Shown: positions 22,929-34,251, counted from the first letter of the stretch. The stretch: 64,000 bases of DNA from Tridacna crocea (GCA_943736015.1 OX031066.1:10606245-10670244); one strand, 5' to 3'. A program made the numbers and translations. The notes: a model not told the origin generated them from the letters alone.

Positions 22929-24782
22929 TTCTCGACGAACGGATCTGTAAACGGGATACCATTCACGAAGGGATGGTTTAACTGAATGCAGTTTATTGAA
23001 AATATCAGCATCCCACTGGGATTGCCAAGAAGATTGGATATGTGATAAAACGGAGGCATTAAAATCAGTGTGTGGAACTTTAAAATCTGAAATGGGAAGG
23101 TTAAGTGCAGATTTGGCAGACCTATCGGCATTTTCATTGCCTTTGATGCCTACATGACTTGGAAGCCAGCAGAACACCAATCTATTCTTAGAAGAAATTT
23201 GTGAGATCCTTTCAAGTAAACTGCAGATTAAAGGATTCTCAAGTCGTTGATTTGAAAGGGCCTGTAATGTTGACAAAGAGTCTGAAAAGATAATAAAACG
23301 GTTGGAATTAGAACTTTCAACTAGATTAAGGGCCAGATCTACTGCTTTAATTTCAGCAGAGAAGATAGAGGAGTTGTTTGGAAGGCGGCATTTTAAGCTT
23401 CTTTGTCCATAAACAGCGGCAGCTGCTACAGAATTGCCTTCTTTAGATCCATCTGTATAGTTGGGTTTGAAGGAAAAATAATGTTCCTTTATCTCGTTGT
23501 ATCTAGCATGAAATACAGTTCTATCCGTGACAGACTTTTTGTCAGATGCAAGGTCAAATCTGAATTCTGCACTGTTTAGTGTCCATAGAGGGATTTCAGA
23601 GATTTTATAGTCGGCAATAGACTCGGTGTCTATGCCAAGGTTATCTACAATGGGCTCTATGCGGATACCAAATGGAGGAATAACATTTGGTTTCCTTTCA
23701 AAAAGAGATTTATATTCAGGTTTAAAGACAACGTTATGAGTTGGATTAAAACGATTCGACTTAAGTTTTAAAATATATTGAAGTGAGAGTTTTTCTCTCC
23801 TGTAAGAAGGAGAAGGTTCATTAGCCTCAACATAAAGACTATTGACGGGAGAAGTTCTGAAAGCTCCAAGTACAAGACGTAGACCTTCGTGATGTATAGA
23901 ATCGAGAATTTTCAGATAGGATTTACGGGCCGATCCGTATACAACAGATCCATAGTCCAACTTGGAGCGAACTAAAGACCGATAAAGCCGCAAGAGGACT
24001 TTACGGTCTGCTCCCCATTCAGAATGAGCCACAACCTTAAGAAGATTAAGAGCCTTCTTGCACTTCTTTTTAAGTGCAGTGATGTGAGGAAGGAAAGAAA
24101 GCTTTCTGTCAAAGATGACTCCAAGAAATTTAAACTCAGAAACGACTTCAATTTTAGTTTTGTCCAGATAAAGTTCAGGATCTGGATGAACACCTTGTAG
24201 ATTACAGAGGAGCATGCACTTAGTTTTGGACTTCGAAAATTTGAAGCCATTTTCATCAGACCATGTTTGCAATTTGTTGAGACATTGCTGAAGTTGTCTC
24301 TCAATAATGTTCATATTTCGAGATCTGAAGCATATGACGAAGTCATCAACATAGAGGGAACAGTCTACACCAGGACAGATAGCTTTGACTATACTGTTTA
24401 TTTTCACACTGAAAAGTGTAACAGAGAGAATACATCCTTGGGGTACACCCATCTCCTGTTCACGGGCTCCCGAGACAGTATTACCAACTCGGACGCGGAA
24501 AAGACGTTCATCCAAGAAGGCTGAAATAAAAAGAGGAAGACGGCCTCGAAGACCAAAGTCATGCAAGTCTTTCAGAATTCCGTATTTCCAAGTTGTATCG
24601 TAAGCGCTTTCAAGGTCGAAAAAGACAGATACTACATGCTGTCTATTAATAAAGGCTTCTCTGACAAAGGTTTCAAAGCGGACAAGATGATCTATGGTGT
24701 CGCGCTGGCGACGAAATCCACTCTGTACATCAACGATGAGGTTGTTCTTCTCTAAAAACCAGACAAGCCTGTCGTTGACCAT
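22863..24782 (-). CDS. LINE ORF2, reverse transcriptase and RNase H part (639 aa shown)
   Basis: Reverse transcriptase and RNase H of the LINE, which copy the element's RNA at the nicked target and presumably degrade the RNA strand. RT blocks run in order: SGFRRQRDT (~21-29), FFDLESAYD (~54-62, catalytic D56), GVPQGCILS (~112-120), the YVDD catalytic box (144-147), and FLGVIFD (~219-225). RNase H follows from ~441, with catalytic Asp/Glu at YTDGS (D444), SAE (E477), SDS (D501) and ENADRSAK (D553), and PSHVG (H543). All are intact. The ATG used here is internal: the frame stays open upstream to about 24970 and encodes RT finger motifs (PIPKPGKD, NYRPIALTS), so the true protein is one polypeptide with the endonuclease part, broken by one frameshift. 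I see no C-terminal CCHC knuckle; the protein ends soon after RNase H. Confidence 0.93.
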   Translation of the reverse strand: MVNDRLVWFLEKNNLIVDVQSGFRRQRDTIDHLVRFETFVREAFINRQHVVSVFFDLESAYDTTWKYGILKDLHDFGLRGRLPLFISAFLDERLFRVRVGNTVSGAREQEMGVPQGCILSVTLFSVKINSIVKAICPGVDCSLYVDDFVICFRSRNMNIIERQLQQCLNKLQTWSDENGFKFSKSKTKCMLLCNLQGVHPDPELYLDKTKIEVVSEFKFLGVIFDRKLSFLPHITALKKKCKKALNLLKVVAHSEWGADRKVLLRLYRSLVRSKLDYGSVVYGSARKSYLKILDSIHHEGLRLVLGAFRTSPVNSLYVEANEPSPSYRREKLSLQYILKLKSNRFNPTHNVVFKPEYKSLFERKPNVIPPFGIRIEPIVDNLGIDTESIADYKISEIPLWTLNSAEFRFDLASDKKSVTDRTVFHARYNEIKEHYFSFKPNYTDGSKEGNSVAAAAVYGQRSLKCRLPNNSSIFSAEIKAVDLALNLVESSNSNRFIIFSDSLSTLQALSNQRLENPLICSLLERISQISSKNRLVFCWLPSHVGIKGNENADRSAKSALNLPISDFKVPHTDFNASVLSHIQSSWQSQWDADIFNKLHSVKPSLREWYPVYRSVRREGDRTSLMGVFDPIGGSNLYQF

Positions 24783-24936
24783 ACGTTCTAGGGTCTTGCA
24801 GAGACAACTAGTAAGAGCTATTGGCCGATAGTTAGCCGGGTCACTAGCATCTTTGCCAGGTTTTGGGATAGGAATGACAAGTGCCTCCCGCCAGTATGCA
24901 GGAAAATCACCTGACTGCCAGATATCATTAAAAATA

Positions 24937-26403
24937 TCAAGTAAAACAGAGAGAAGTAAAAGGTAAGTGTTTTAAAAACTGGTAATGAACTTTATCTGGG
25001 CCAGGAGAAGAATCATGAGCTTTATTCAGAGCAGATTTTAATTCTTTAAAAGTGAAGAGTTTATTATAATGCTCTGAATTCGAAGACTTGAAATTAAGCT
25101 TTTTCTTTTCTTCTCTAGCTTTATTCCTCTGAAACTTTTCTGAATAGTTTGCAGAGGAAGACTTTTTGCAAAAGGTGTTAGCAAGAGCATCAGCTATATC
25201 CTGGGGAGATTCCAACGAAGTATTGTTAACCTCAAGGTGACTAACAGGGGTCTGGCCTTTGCCATTGATCTTTCTGATCATATCCCAGGTTTTTTTAGTA
25301 GTAGTTCTACTATTCAACTTAGAGACATATTGTCTCCAGGCCTTGCGCTTACTTTCTTTAATGGTACGACGGGCTTTTGCCCTGGAAATACGGAATAAGT
25401 TAAGATTGTCTTTGGTAGGCCTGAGATTAAATTTTCTAAGGGCCTGTTTTCTGTCTCTGACAGCCTGTTTACAATCATCATTGTACCAAGGCTTGTCAGG
25501 TCGTTTTGGGTTTGTCGAGGTCTGAGGGACGGACTGTTCAGCTGCATCAATTAATAGGGAAGTGAAAAGTTTTGCAGGATCATCGCAATTTCCAAATTTA
25601 TCATGTGTTATGGTCTGTTCACATAGGGTTTCAAATTTATTCCAATTGGCTTTGGAAAGCTTCCATTTCTGCGGTCGTACACTGCTGGACGGTTGTGTAG
25701 ATGAAAAGATAATGGGGAAGTGATCACTTCCACACAAATCCTCAGTCACTTTCCAAGTAAAATTGAGAAGTAAGACTGGGCTGCATAATGTTAAATCAAT
25801 GGAAGAGTAAGATCCAGTTGCTGGATGCAAGTAGGTTTTGGATTTGTTATCATTCATGAAAGACAGAGAGTTGTTGGAAATGAAGTTCTCCAACTGGAGA
25901 CCTCTCTGGTTGGTGTCATTGCAACCCCACATAACATTGTGACCATTAAAGTCCCCAGCAAGAATATAGGGGGATGGCAATTGTGAAATGAGATCATTCA
26001 GATTGGTCTCATTGATAGGTATGCTTGGCGGGAGATATAAAGAACACAGTGTAACAGCACTGTGTATAGATAACCTGAGAGCAACAGCTTGCAGGTTTGT
26101 ATTTAAAGAGATAACTTTGTGAGGAATGTTGTTGTTTACAATAATAGAAACACCTCCTCTGGTTTTTTCACCTTCGGTAAAAATCTTGTTGTAAACAGAA
26201 TGATATTTGATAGAGATATCATCCTCCCGTTTAAGGAAGGTTTCTTGCAGACAAACAGCAACTGGTTTGTGGTCATTGATTAAAAGGGAGAGTTCGTCAA
26301 AGTTTGACTTCAGACCTCGACAGTTCCACTGGATTATGGTATCCATAGTGCATGTGGAAAGTATAAAGACTAAAGTAAAAAATGAGGCCGTAAACCAATG
26401 CAT
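24937..26403 (-). CDS. LINE ORF2, endonuclease part and start of RT (488 aa)
   Basis: Apurinic/apyrimidinic-like endonuclease domain (EEP fold) that nicks target DNA to prime reverse transcription. Motifs and expected active-site residues are present: IIQWNCRGL (N27), CLQET (E54), AGDFNGHN (D151, N153), SSIDL (D203) and GSDHFPI (D227, H228). The rest is a linker leading into the first RT motif, HDSSPGPDKVHYQFLKHLP near the end, after which a shift in frame gives a premature stop. The ATG at 26403 lies 15 bp after the ORF1 stop. The ATG at 26346 (MDTIIQWNCRG) is the more natural protein start, because the 19 residues before it are hydrophobic and not part of the domain. Translation probably follows ORF1 by reinitiation or a similar route; that is an inference from spacing. 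Confidence 0.93.
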   Translation of the reverse strand: MHWFTASFFTLVFILSTCTMDTIIQWNCRGLKSNFDELSLLINDHKPVAVCLQETFLKREDDISIKYHSVYNKIFTEGEKTRGGVSIIVNNNIPHKVISLNTNLQAVALRLSIHSAVTLCSLYLPPSIPINETNLNDLISQLPSPYILAGDFNGHNVMWGCNDTNQRGLQLENFISNNSLSFMNDNKSKTYLHPATGSYSSIDLTLCSPVLLLNFTWKVTEDLCGSDHFPIIFSSTQPSSSVRPQKWKLSKANWNKFETLCEQTITHDKFGNCDDPAKLFTSLLIDAAEQSVPQTSTNPKRPDKPWYNDDCKQAVRDRKQALRKFNLRPTKDNLNLFRISRAKARRTIKESKRKAWRQYVSKLNSRTTTKKTWDMIRKINGKGQTPVSHLEVNNTSLESPQDIADALANTFCKKSSSANYSEKFQRNKAREEKKKLNFKSSNSEHYNKLFTFKELKSALNKAHDSSPGPDKVHYQFLKHLPFTSLCFT

Positions 26404-26418
26404 TTTAAAATAGACTGG

Positions 26419-27926
26419 TTAAGATTTAATTACAGATGTCTCGGCTTTGGATGATTGCCAAGCGTCAAAATCCTTGTTCCAAAGATCTTTGGAAGTGGAC
26501 CAGATAGAGGCTTCTGAATCTGAAACCTCACCTTCCAGATTTTCAGTATCTGCATCCATGTCCTCTAGCTCCGAAAATCTGTTGGAGGTAGGGACAGGAT
26601 CATTTACTTTGACTGTGATTTCACAAGATCCTTGGTTATCTTTAGATTGTGGTTTAGACTTGGAAGAAGACCTTTTAGGAGGTCGGGGTGTATGATTGGG
26701 ATTGTTATCCTTGGATGAGACGTTAGGTTTTGTCGTAGACTGTGAAGATGGAGGTTGTGGTTTCTTAGGAGGTGGTTGTGAAGAGGTAGATGGCTTTGGA
26801 GTTTTCCGTGAAGAATTTTGTGAAGGTGTAGACGACTTTGAAGTTTTTTGAGACGAACTATTTTGAGAGTTTGTGGGTTTTGAGGATGCCGAAGAGGTTG
26901 TGTTTGTTTTAGATACAGATGGAGAGTCAGGGATTAGTTTGGACAAGGTGGATGGAGGAAGAAGTTCTTTCAGTTCAGAAGCTACATCAGGAAATTTTTG
27001 AAGTAGAACTTTCGCAAGAATTTTACAAGTGCTGCAGTCGTCCTTTTCAGTTGACGAGCCAACAACACCTGCATAACTAGGACCAAAAGAGGTTTTCTTG
27101 CGTTGTTCAAATATTTTCCTTGCCTCTGGAAAGCTAACATTATTGTTGTATTTAATGGAAAGAATTTCTTTTTCTTCCTTCCATACAGGGCACTCTCTTG
27201 AAAAAGTAGAGTGTTGAGACTTACAATTAATACAAAGAGGAGGATTTGAACAAGTAGTGCTGTCATGGTCAGGTCCTTGATGAGCACATTTAGAACATGT
27301 TTCTTGGTTAGGACATTTACTGATGTGGTGGCCGTACCGCTGGCATTTAAAACATCGCAAGGGGTTTGGCACATACACATCTACTTTGACTACTTGAAAG
27401 CCTATCTTGATAGAGTTTGGAAGAACAGGTGAAGAAAATGTTAAAATGTATGTGTTTGTAAGTCTCTGCTCTCCATCTCTGCGTACAGAAATCCGCTGAA
27501 CATCGGATACACCTTGTTGTTTTAGGTTGTCTTTAATTTCTTGCAAGGAGCTGCAGTATGTAAGTTCTTTACATCTTATTACTCCCTTACAAGAATTGAG
27601 TGTAGGATGTGGAAAAATTTTAACAGATATATCAAAGAATTTGGTGTTTTTCAAAAGATTCAGTGCTTGTTGATTGGTGAGACATTCAACAAGGAGAGTG
27701 TGATCTTTCAGTTTTTTAACAGATTTAGGAGTTCCAAGGATGCTAGATATTTGTTTTTCAATTATAAAAGGAGAGAGCTTTGTGACTGGTTTTGAAGGAT
27801 CCTGGGATTGAATAACAATAAAACGTGGATAGTGAAAAGAGGTAGAAATTGAAGGTTCTGTTTCAGAATCACTGTCTGAAAGAGGGCGCTTGCTTTCATT
27901 GAGCTTGGCCTTTTTTGAGACGCCAT
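26419..27926 (-). CDS. LINE ORF1, gag-like RNA-binding protein with CCHC knuckles (~500 aa, one frameshift)
   Basis: ORF1 proteins of this LINE type bind the element RNA in a ribonucleoprotein. In the frame ending at 26419 there is an RRM-like N-terminal region and then three Cys/His knuckles: CFKCQRYGHHISKC (27354-27313), CSKCAHQGPDHDSTTC (about 27297-27250), and CINCKSQHSTFSREC (about 27234-27190). A long Ser/Thr/Pro/Lys-rich, probably disordered stretch follows (about 26950-26640), then an acidic tail. The likely start is ATG at 27926, but that ATG is out of frame with the body. The frames meet if one base was lost from the A-run (plus-strand T-run) at 27911-27916. Downstream of that point the frame is open throughout and begins with a basic, Ser/Asp-rich segment typical of such N-termini. 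Confidence 0.88.
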
Positions 27927-28543
27927 GTTTGTGTGAAAAGTTTCACCACTCATGCTCCCCACCCGCCACGGAGCCCAACAAGGGGACATGGTCTGGGGAA
28001 AACCCATTCGCAGACCATGACAGGGATACATCAGTGGCATACTCGGTATGAAAGGGCTAGACTGGACAGATGCATTCCCGCAGAAAGTCCTACCAAGCTT
28101 AGACCATCATTGAGAGGTTACAAATGTCAGTCAAATACCAAAAAACTTTCACCCGATTGACCCATGAGCCACCGCCTTCTAGGACTGAACAAGAAATATA
28201 ATATATGAAAAAAATGTGATATAATTATGTGGAGAAGATGGTAAATTTAATTGAGAAACGGATGTAAAAGAAAGAGTATATCAGATGTCCTAGGGCAAGG
28301 CATGACCAGCCGATTGATGAGGTCGGGCCTTCCTGACCTCCCGTTTAGCCCAACTTAGGGCCAAAGTGGTGTGTTGCAAGTACAGGGCCTAGCCACCCTG
28401 ATGTCACTCAAACACCAGGATCCCGTCATCAGGCGACACGGGTCGCAGCCCACGGCAAACGGGCAGGTCCTTTTTGGTGGGGTTTTACCACTCTGCAGGA
28501 CTACAACCGGGATTTTTTCTATCCCCCCTACCCGGCTGGGGGG
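27927..28543 (-). other. LINE 5' untranslated region
   Basis: About 617 bp upstream of the ORF1 ATG. It is clearly more GC-rich than the satellite, with a C-rich extreme 5' end (complement of the TACCCGGCTGGGGGG run near 28529-28543). By analogy with other LINEs it should hold an internal promoter; I see no specific motif that proves it. Short open frames on either strand here have no recognisable content. Confidence 0.75.
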
Positions 28544-28558
28544 TTAACACCCCTAAAA
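28544..28558. repeat. LINE target-site duplication, 5'-side copy
   Basis: TTAACACCCCTAAAA, identical to 22227-22241. The satellite monomer resumes here at the base where it stopped. Confidence 0.97.
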
Positions 28559-31500
28559 GAGAAGGCTTTCGAAAATAATCGGAGAAAAGGAGACAATGCA
28601 GGTTACCAGCATTTTCTCCTTTTCTCACAATGTTTTCTACCCTATCAAAGAAAATTTTGATTATTAGTTATTCTTACATCTTATTGTATCTTTATGGCCT
28701 ATTTTTTTAATTCTTCAAACGAAAAACAATATTTTTTTTTTTTCATCAGAAAAAGTTTCTGCAACAGCAACCGGTTGCTTCTGAATTTTATTTTTTTGTG
28801 CAGCAGTTAAACATGACATTGACTTTTGACTCGCACGGTCACCAAAACTGACCCTGGTATGAAAACAGGGAAATGTTTGATTTACCTTTCTTTGATTTGT
28901 GCAACAGGTTTCAGTTGCCTCCAAAAGTGTCTTTACAATTTCATGCGCAGCACGTAACCGTCTCATATGGGTGAGATGGTCATCGCAACCGAATCAATGG
29001 CCCTAGTGAGAAAAAACGAAAAAAGAAAAATCCCTATATTTGACTTGAGAAACAGGTGTTGTCTGCTATGAAATGTCCCGTAAGTCGATTTTTTCATGTT
29101 TTCGCGGATACGTAAATGGCACCTACAAACGGTAGTCAGTGTAAATGGGTTTGTTGTCACGGTATAAAGAGATTGGAGGAAAAAAAATAGAAATTTAGTT
29201 CCCTATATTTGACTTGGGAAACAGGTGTCGTCTGCTATGAAATGTCCCGTAAGTCGATTTTTCATGTTTTCGCGGATACGTAACTGGCACCTACAAGACG
29301 GTAGTCAACGTAAATGGGTTTGTTGTCACGTACGATATAGAGAGATTGGAGAAAAAAAAAATAAAAAATTCAGTTCTCTTTGTTTGACTTATGCAACAGG
29401 AAGCAGTTGCTACTGAAAAGAGTCTTCATGTCTTTTTTTAGCCACTTGTCACATCATTTTCTGGTGTTCTTGCATGTGCGTAACTGGCACGTATGAAACA
29501 GTCGTCAACGTAACTTGGTTTCTTGTTGTGCTTTGAAGATATTAGAAAAACTATGCTAAAATTCCTTCCTACTGAAAGAGTTTTCAGTCTTTTTTTTAGC
29601 CACTTGTCACATTGTTTTCTGTGCTTTTCGCATGTGCATAATTGGCACGTATGAGGTGGTAATCAACGTAACTGGGTTTCTTGTCATGATTTGAAGCGAT
29701 TAGAAAAAATAACATTTCAGTTCCCTTTGTTTGATTTATGCAATAGGAAACAATTGCTATATAAAGAGTTTTCAGTCCATTTTTTAGCAACTTGTCACAT
29801 CAATTTGTGTGTGTGTGTTTTTTTACAGTTTTTTTTTTACACTGTACATTGATCATTTTGGCTTATATGAATTTGATGTGGCCCGAATCAGGAAATCCAA
29901 TTGAAGGGTAAAGGGGGCATCAAGGGTTTACTTTAAGGGAAGTAACTCTTGCAAGGGGCTTGAAAGGACCAAAACAAGGTCTTCTGCCACCTTGTTTTCT
30001 TGAATTTTGGCCCTTTTTCAGTGAAATCTGGCATGTGTGGATGGTGCAAGCCTGGCAGTTTGCCAAGGACTGCACAGCAGCCTTTAAAAAAGACTTTAAA
30101 TCCACTTTTATGCCGTTTTTTGTTCACTGTTTTTCTATTGATATATTAGGGCGCCATTTTGTTTAGCTGACTGGGCCCATTTTGATTTCACAAAGCCTCT
30201 GTGACTGGCAGGCCGGGCCTAATTTTGAATTTCTCACAGCCTCTCTGATTGGCTGTTGGCACCCATTCTGATTTCCTAAAAGCTTCTGTGATTGGATAAT
30301 TTCACAGAGGGATGAGATTTGATTAGATGATTGGGAGGGGGGATATATGTTTATCCTTACTGACCTCTTACCATACAATGACGCCTTTTAACACCCCTAA
30401 AAGAGAAGGCTTTGGAAAATAATCTGAGAAAAGGAGACAATGCAGGTTACCAGCATTTTCTCCTTTTCTCACAATGTTTTCTACCCTATCAAAGAAAATT
30501 TTGATTATTAGTTATTCTTACATTTTATTGTATCTTTATGGCCTATTTTTTTAATTCTTCAAACGAAAACAATATATTTTTTTTTCATCAGTAAAAGTTT
30601 CTGCAACAGCAACCGGTTGCTTCTGAATTTTACTTTGTTGTGCAGCGGTTAAACATGACATTGACTTTTGACTCGCACAGTCACCAAAACTGACCCTGGT
30701 AAGAAAACAGGGAAATGTTTGATTTACCTTTGTTTGATTTGTGCAACAGGTTTCAGTTGCCTCCAAAAGAGTCTTTACAATTTCATGCGCAGCACGTAAC
30801 CGTCTCATATGGGTTAGATGTCATCGCAACCGAATCAATGGCCCTAGTGAGAAAAAACGAAAAAGGAAAAATCCCTATATTTGACTTGAGAAATAAACGT
30901 TGTCTGCTATGAAATGTCCCGTAAGTCAATTTTTTCATTTTTTCGCGGATACATAACTGGCACCTACAAACGGTAGTCAGCGTAAATGGGTTTGTTGTCA
31001 CGGTATAAAGAGATTGGAGAAAAAAAAATAGAAATTTAGTTCCCTATATTTGACTTGGGAAACAGGTGTCGTCTACTATGAAATGTCCCGTAAGACGATT
31101 TTTCATGTTTTCGCGGATACGTAACTGGCACCTACGAGACGGTAGTCAACATAAATGGGTTTGTTGTCATGTACGATATAGAGAGATTGGAGAAAAAAAA
31201 AAATTTAGTTCTCTTTGTTTGACTTATGCAACAGGAAGCAGTTGCTACTGAAAAGGGTCTTCATGTCTTTTTTTAGCCACTTGTCACATCATTTTCTGGT
31301 GTTCTTGCATGTGTGTAACTGGCACGTATGAAACAGTAGTCAACGTAACTGGGTTTCTTGTTGCGCTTTGAAGATATTAGAAAAATTATGCTGCAATCCC
31401 TTCCTACTGAAAGAGTTTTCAGTCTTTTTTTTAGCCACTTGTCACATTGTTTTCTGTGCTTTTCGCATGTGCATAATTGGCACGTATGAGGTGGTAATCA

Positions 31501-33710
31501 ACGTAACTGGGTTTCTTGTCATGGTTTGAAGCGATTAGAAAAAATAACATTTCAGTTCCCTTTGTTTGATTTATGCAATAGGAAACAATTGCTAAATAAA
31601 GAGTTTTCAGGCCCTTTTTTAGCAACTTGTCACATTAATTTGTGTGTGTGTGTTTTTTTACAGTTTTTTTTTACACTGTACATTGATCATTTTGGCTTAT
31701 ATGAATTTGATGTGGCCCGAATCAGGAAATCCAATTGGAGGGTAAAGGGGGCATCAAGGGCTTACTTTAAGGGAAGTAACTCTTGCAAGGGGCTTGAAAG
31801 GACCAAAACAAGGTCTTCTGCCACCTTGTTTTCTTGAATTTTGGCCCTTTTTCAGTGAAATCTGGCATGTGTGGATGGTGCAAGCCTGGCAGTTTGCCAA
31901 GGACTGCACAGCAGCCTTTAAAAAAGACTTTAAATCCACTTTTATGCCGTTTTTTGTTCACTGTTTTTCTATTGATATATTAGGGCGCCATTTTGTTTGG
32001 CTGACTGGGCCCATTTTCATTTCTCAAAGCCTCTCTGACTGGCAGGCCGGGCCCAATTTTGAATTTCTCTCAGCCTCTCTGATTGGCTGTTGACACCCAT
32101 TCTGATTTCCTAAAAGCTTCTATGATTGGATAATTTTACAGAGGGATGAGATTTGATTGGATGATTGGGAGAAGGGGTATATGTTTATCCTTATAGACCT
32201 CTTACCATACAATGACGCCTTTTAACATCCCTAAAAGAGAAGGCTTTGGAAAATAATCTGAGAAAAGGAGACAATGCAGGTTACCAGCATTTTCTCCTTT
32301 TCCCACAATGTTTTCTACCCTATCAAAGAAAATTTTGATTAGTAGTTATTCTTACATCTTATTGTATCTTTATGGCCTATTTTTTTAATTCTTCAAACGA
32401 AAAACAATATTTTTTTTTTTCATCAGAAAAAGTTTCTGCAACAGCAACCGGTTGCTTCTGAATTTTATTTTTTTGTGCAGCAGTTAAACATGACATTGAC
32501 TTTTGACTCGCACGGTCACAAAAACTGACCCTGGTATGAAAACAGGGAAATGTTTGATTTACCTTTCTTTGATTTGTGCAACAGGTTTCAGTTGCCTCCA
32601 AAAGTGTCTTTACAATTTCATGCGCAGCACGTAACCGTCTCATATGGGTGAGATGGTCATCGCAACCGAATCAATGGCCCTAGTGAGAAAAAACGAAAAA
32701 AGAAAAATCCCTATATTTGACTTGAGAAACAGGTGTTGTCTGCTATGAAATGTCCCGTAAGTCGATTTTTTCATGTTTTCGCGGATACGTAAATGGCACC
32801 TACAAACGGTAGTCAGTGTAAATGGGTTTGTTTTCACGGTATAAAGAGATTGGAGGAAAAAAAAATAGAAATTTAGTTCCCTATATTTGACTTGGGAAAC
32901 AGGTGTCGTCTGTTATGAAATGTCCCGTAAGTCGATTTTTCATGATTTCGCGGATACGTAACTGGCACCTACGAGACGTTAGTCAACGTAAATGGGTTTG
33001 TTGTCATGTACGATATAGAGAGATTGGAGTAAAAAAAAATAAAAAATTCTTCAGTTCTCTTTGTTTGACTTATGCAACAGGAAGCAGTTGCTACTGAAAA
33101 GAGTCTTCATGTCTTTTTTTAGCCACTTGTCACATCATTTTCTGGTGTTCTTGCATGTGTGTAACTGGCACGTATGAAACAGTAGTCAACGTAACTGGGT
33201 TTCTTGTTGCGCTTTGAAGATATTAGAAAAATTATGCTGCAATTCCTTCCTACTGAAAGAGTTTTCAGTCTTTTTTTTAGCCACTTGTCACATTGTTTTC
33301 TGTGCTTTTCGCATGTGCATAATTGGCACGTATGAGGTGGTAATCAACGTAACTGGGTTTCTTGTCATGGTTTGAAGCGATTAGAAAAAATAACATTTCA
33401 GTTCCCTTTGTTTGATTTATGCAATAGGAAACAATTGCTAAATAAAGAGTTTTCAGTCCCTTTTTTAGCAACTTGTCACATTAATTTGTGTGTGTGTGTT
33501 TTTTTACAGTTTTTTTTTTACACTGTACATTGATCATTTTGGCTTATATGAATTTGATGTGGCCCGAATCAGGAAATCCAATTGAAGGGTAAAGAGGGCA
33601 TCAAGGGTTTACTTTAAGGGAAGTAACTCTTGCAAGGGGCTTGAAAGGACCAAAACAAGGTCTTCTGCCACCTTGTTTTCTTTAATTTTGGCCCTTTTTC
33701 CCTTTTTCAG
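28544..33710 (+). repeat. 1.84-kb macrosatellite array, block 3 (older subfamily, last copies)
   Basis: Completes the monomer split by the LINE and continues with landmarks at 29960, 31794 and 33641 (spacings 1834 and 1847). Markers are still those of the older subfamily (GCAAGCCTGG, CATGACATTG, CTTGTCACATC). The block ends abruptly 70 bp past the last landmark, at the junction with the uniform subfamily. Confidence 0.96.
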
Positions 33711-34251
33711 CAGTTGCTACTGAAAAGAGTCTTCATGTCTTTTTTAGCCACTTATCACATCATTTTCTGGTGTTCTCGCATGTGCGTAAATGGCACGTAT
33801 GAAACGATAGTCAACGTAACTGGGTTTCTTTTGTTGCTGTTTGAAGATATCAGAAAAATTATGCTTCAGTTCCTTGCTACTGAAAGAGTTTTCAGTCCTC
33901 TTTTAGCCACTTGTCACATTGTTTTCTGTGCTTTTTGCATGTGCATAACTGGCAGGTATGAGATGGTAATCAACGTAACTTGGTTTCTTGTCGTGGTTTA
34001 AAGCAATTAGAAAAAATAGCATTTCAGTTCCCTTTGTTTGATTTATGCAATAGGAAACAATTGCTACAGAAAGAGTTTTCAGTCTCTTTTTTTAGCAACT
34101 TCTCACAATTAATTTCTGTGTGTTTTTTTCACACTGTACATTGATCATTTTGGCTTATATGAATTTGATGTGGCCCAAATCAGGAAATCCAATTAAAGGG
34201 TAAAGGGGGCATCAAGGGTTTACTTAAAGGGAAGTAACTCTTGCAAGGGGT
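33711..34251 (+). repeat. Truncated monomer at the subfamily junction
   Basis: After GGCCCTTTTTC the sequence repeats CCTTTTTCAG and then jumps to CAGTTGCTACTGAAAAGAG. That position is normally about 1.23 kb further on, at the end of a ~165-bp subunit. From here all markers are of the younger subfamily (CTTATCACATC, CTCGCATGTG). The distance between landmarks is only 611 bp. The CAG shared at the joint and the short CCCTTTTTC duplication suggest end joining with microhomology. Confidence 0.9.

Larger units (their letters stand above)
22242..28543 (-). mobile_element. Near full-length I-superfamily-type non-LTR retrotransposon (6.3 kb)
   Basis: The element reads on the minus strand: GC-richer 5' UTR (28543 to 27927), ORF1 (27926 to 26419), ORF2 (26403 to 22863), 3' UTR, and a short CATTCATTCA tail at 22242-22251. 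An AP-type endonuclease followed by reverse transcriptase and a C-terminal RNase H, with a three-knuckle ORF1 upstream, is the layout of the I superfamily (I, Nimb and related clades). The clade cannot be fixed without a tree. It is inserted in a satellite monomer 5' of the monomer hairpin and flanked by a perfect 15-bp duplication. Two apparent frameshifts, one in each ORF, probably make this copy inactive. Confidence 0.95.

Noticed and set aside
24267-24755. Plus-strand frames of 64-85 codons opposite ORF2
   Set aside because: They are shadows of the reverse transcriptase coding strand.
26982-27380. Minus-strand 132-codon frame within ORF1
   Set aside because: It overlaps the zinc-knuckle frame in another phase and lacks its motifs; a shadow.
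27915-28160. Plus-strand 81-codon frame near the LINE 5' end
   Set aside because: It lies antisense to the LINE 5' UTR and has no recognisable content.
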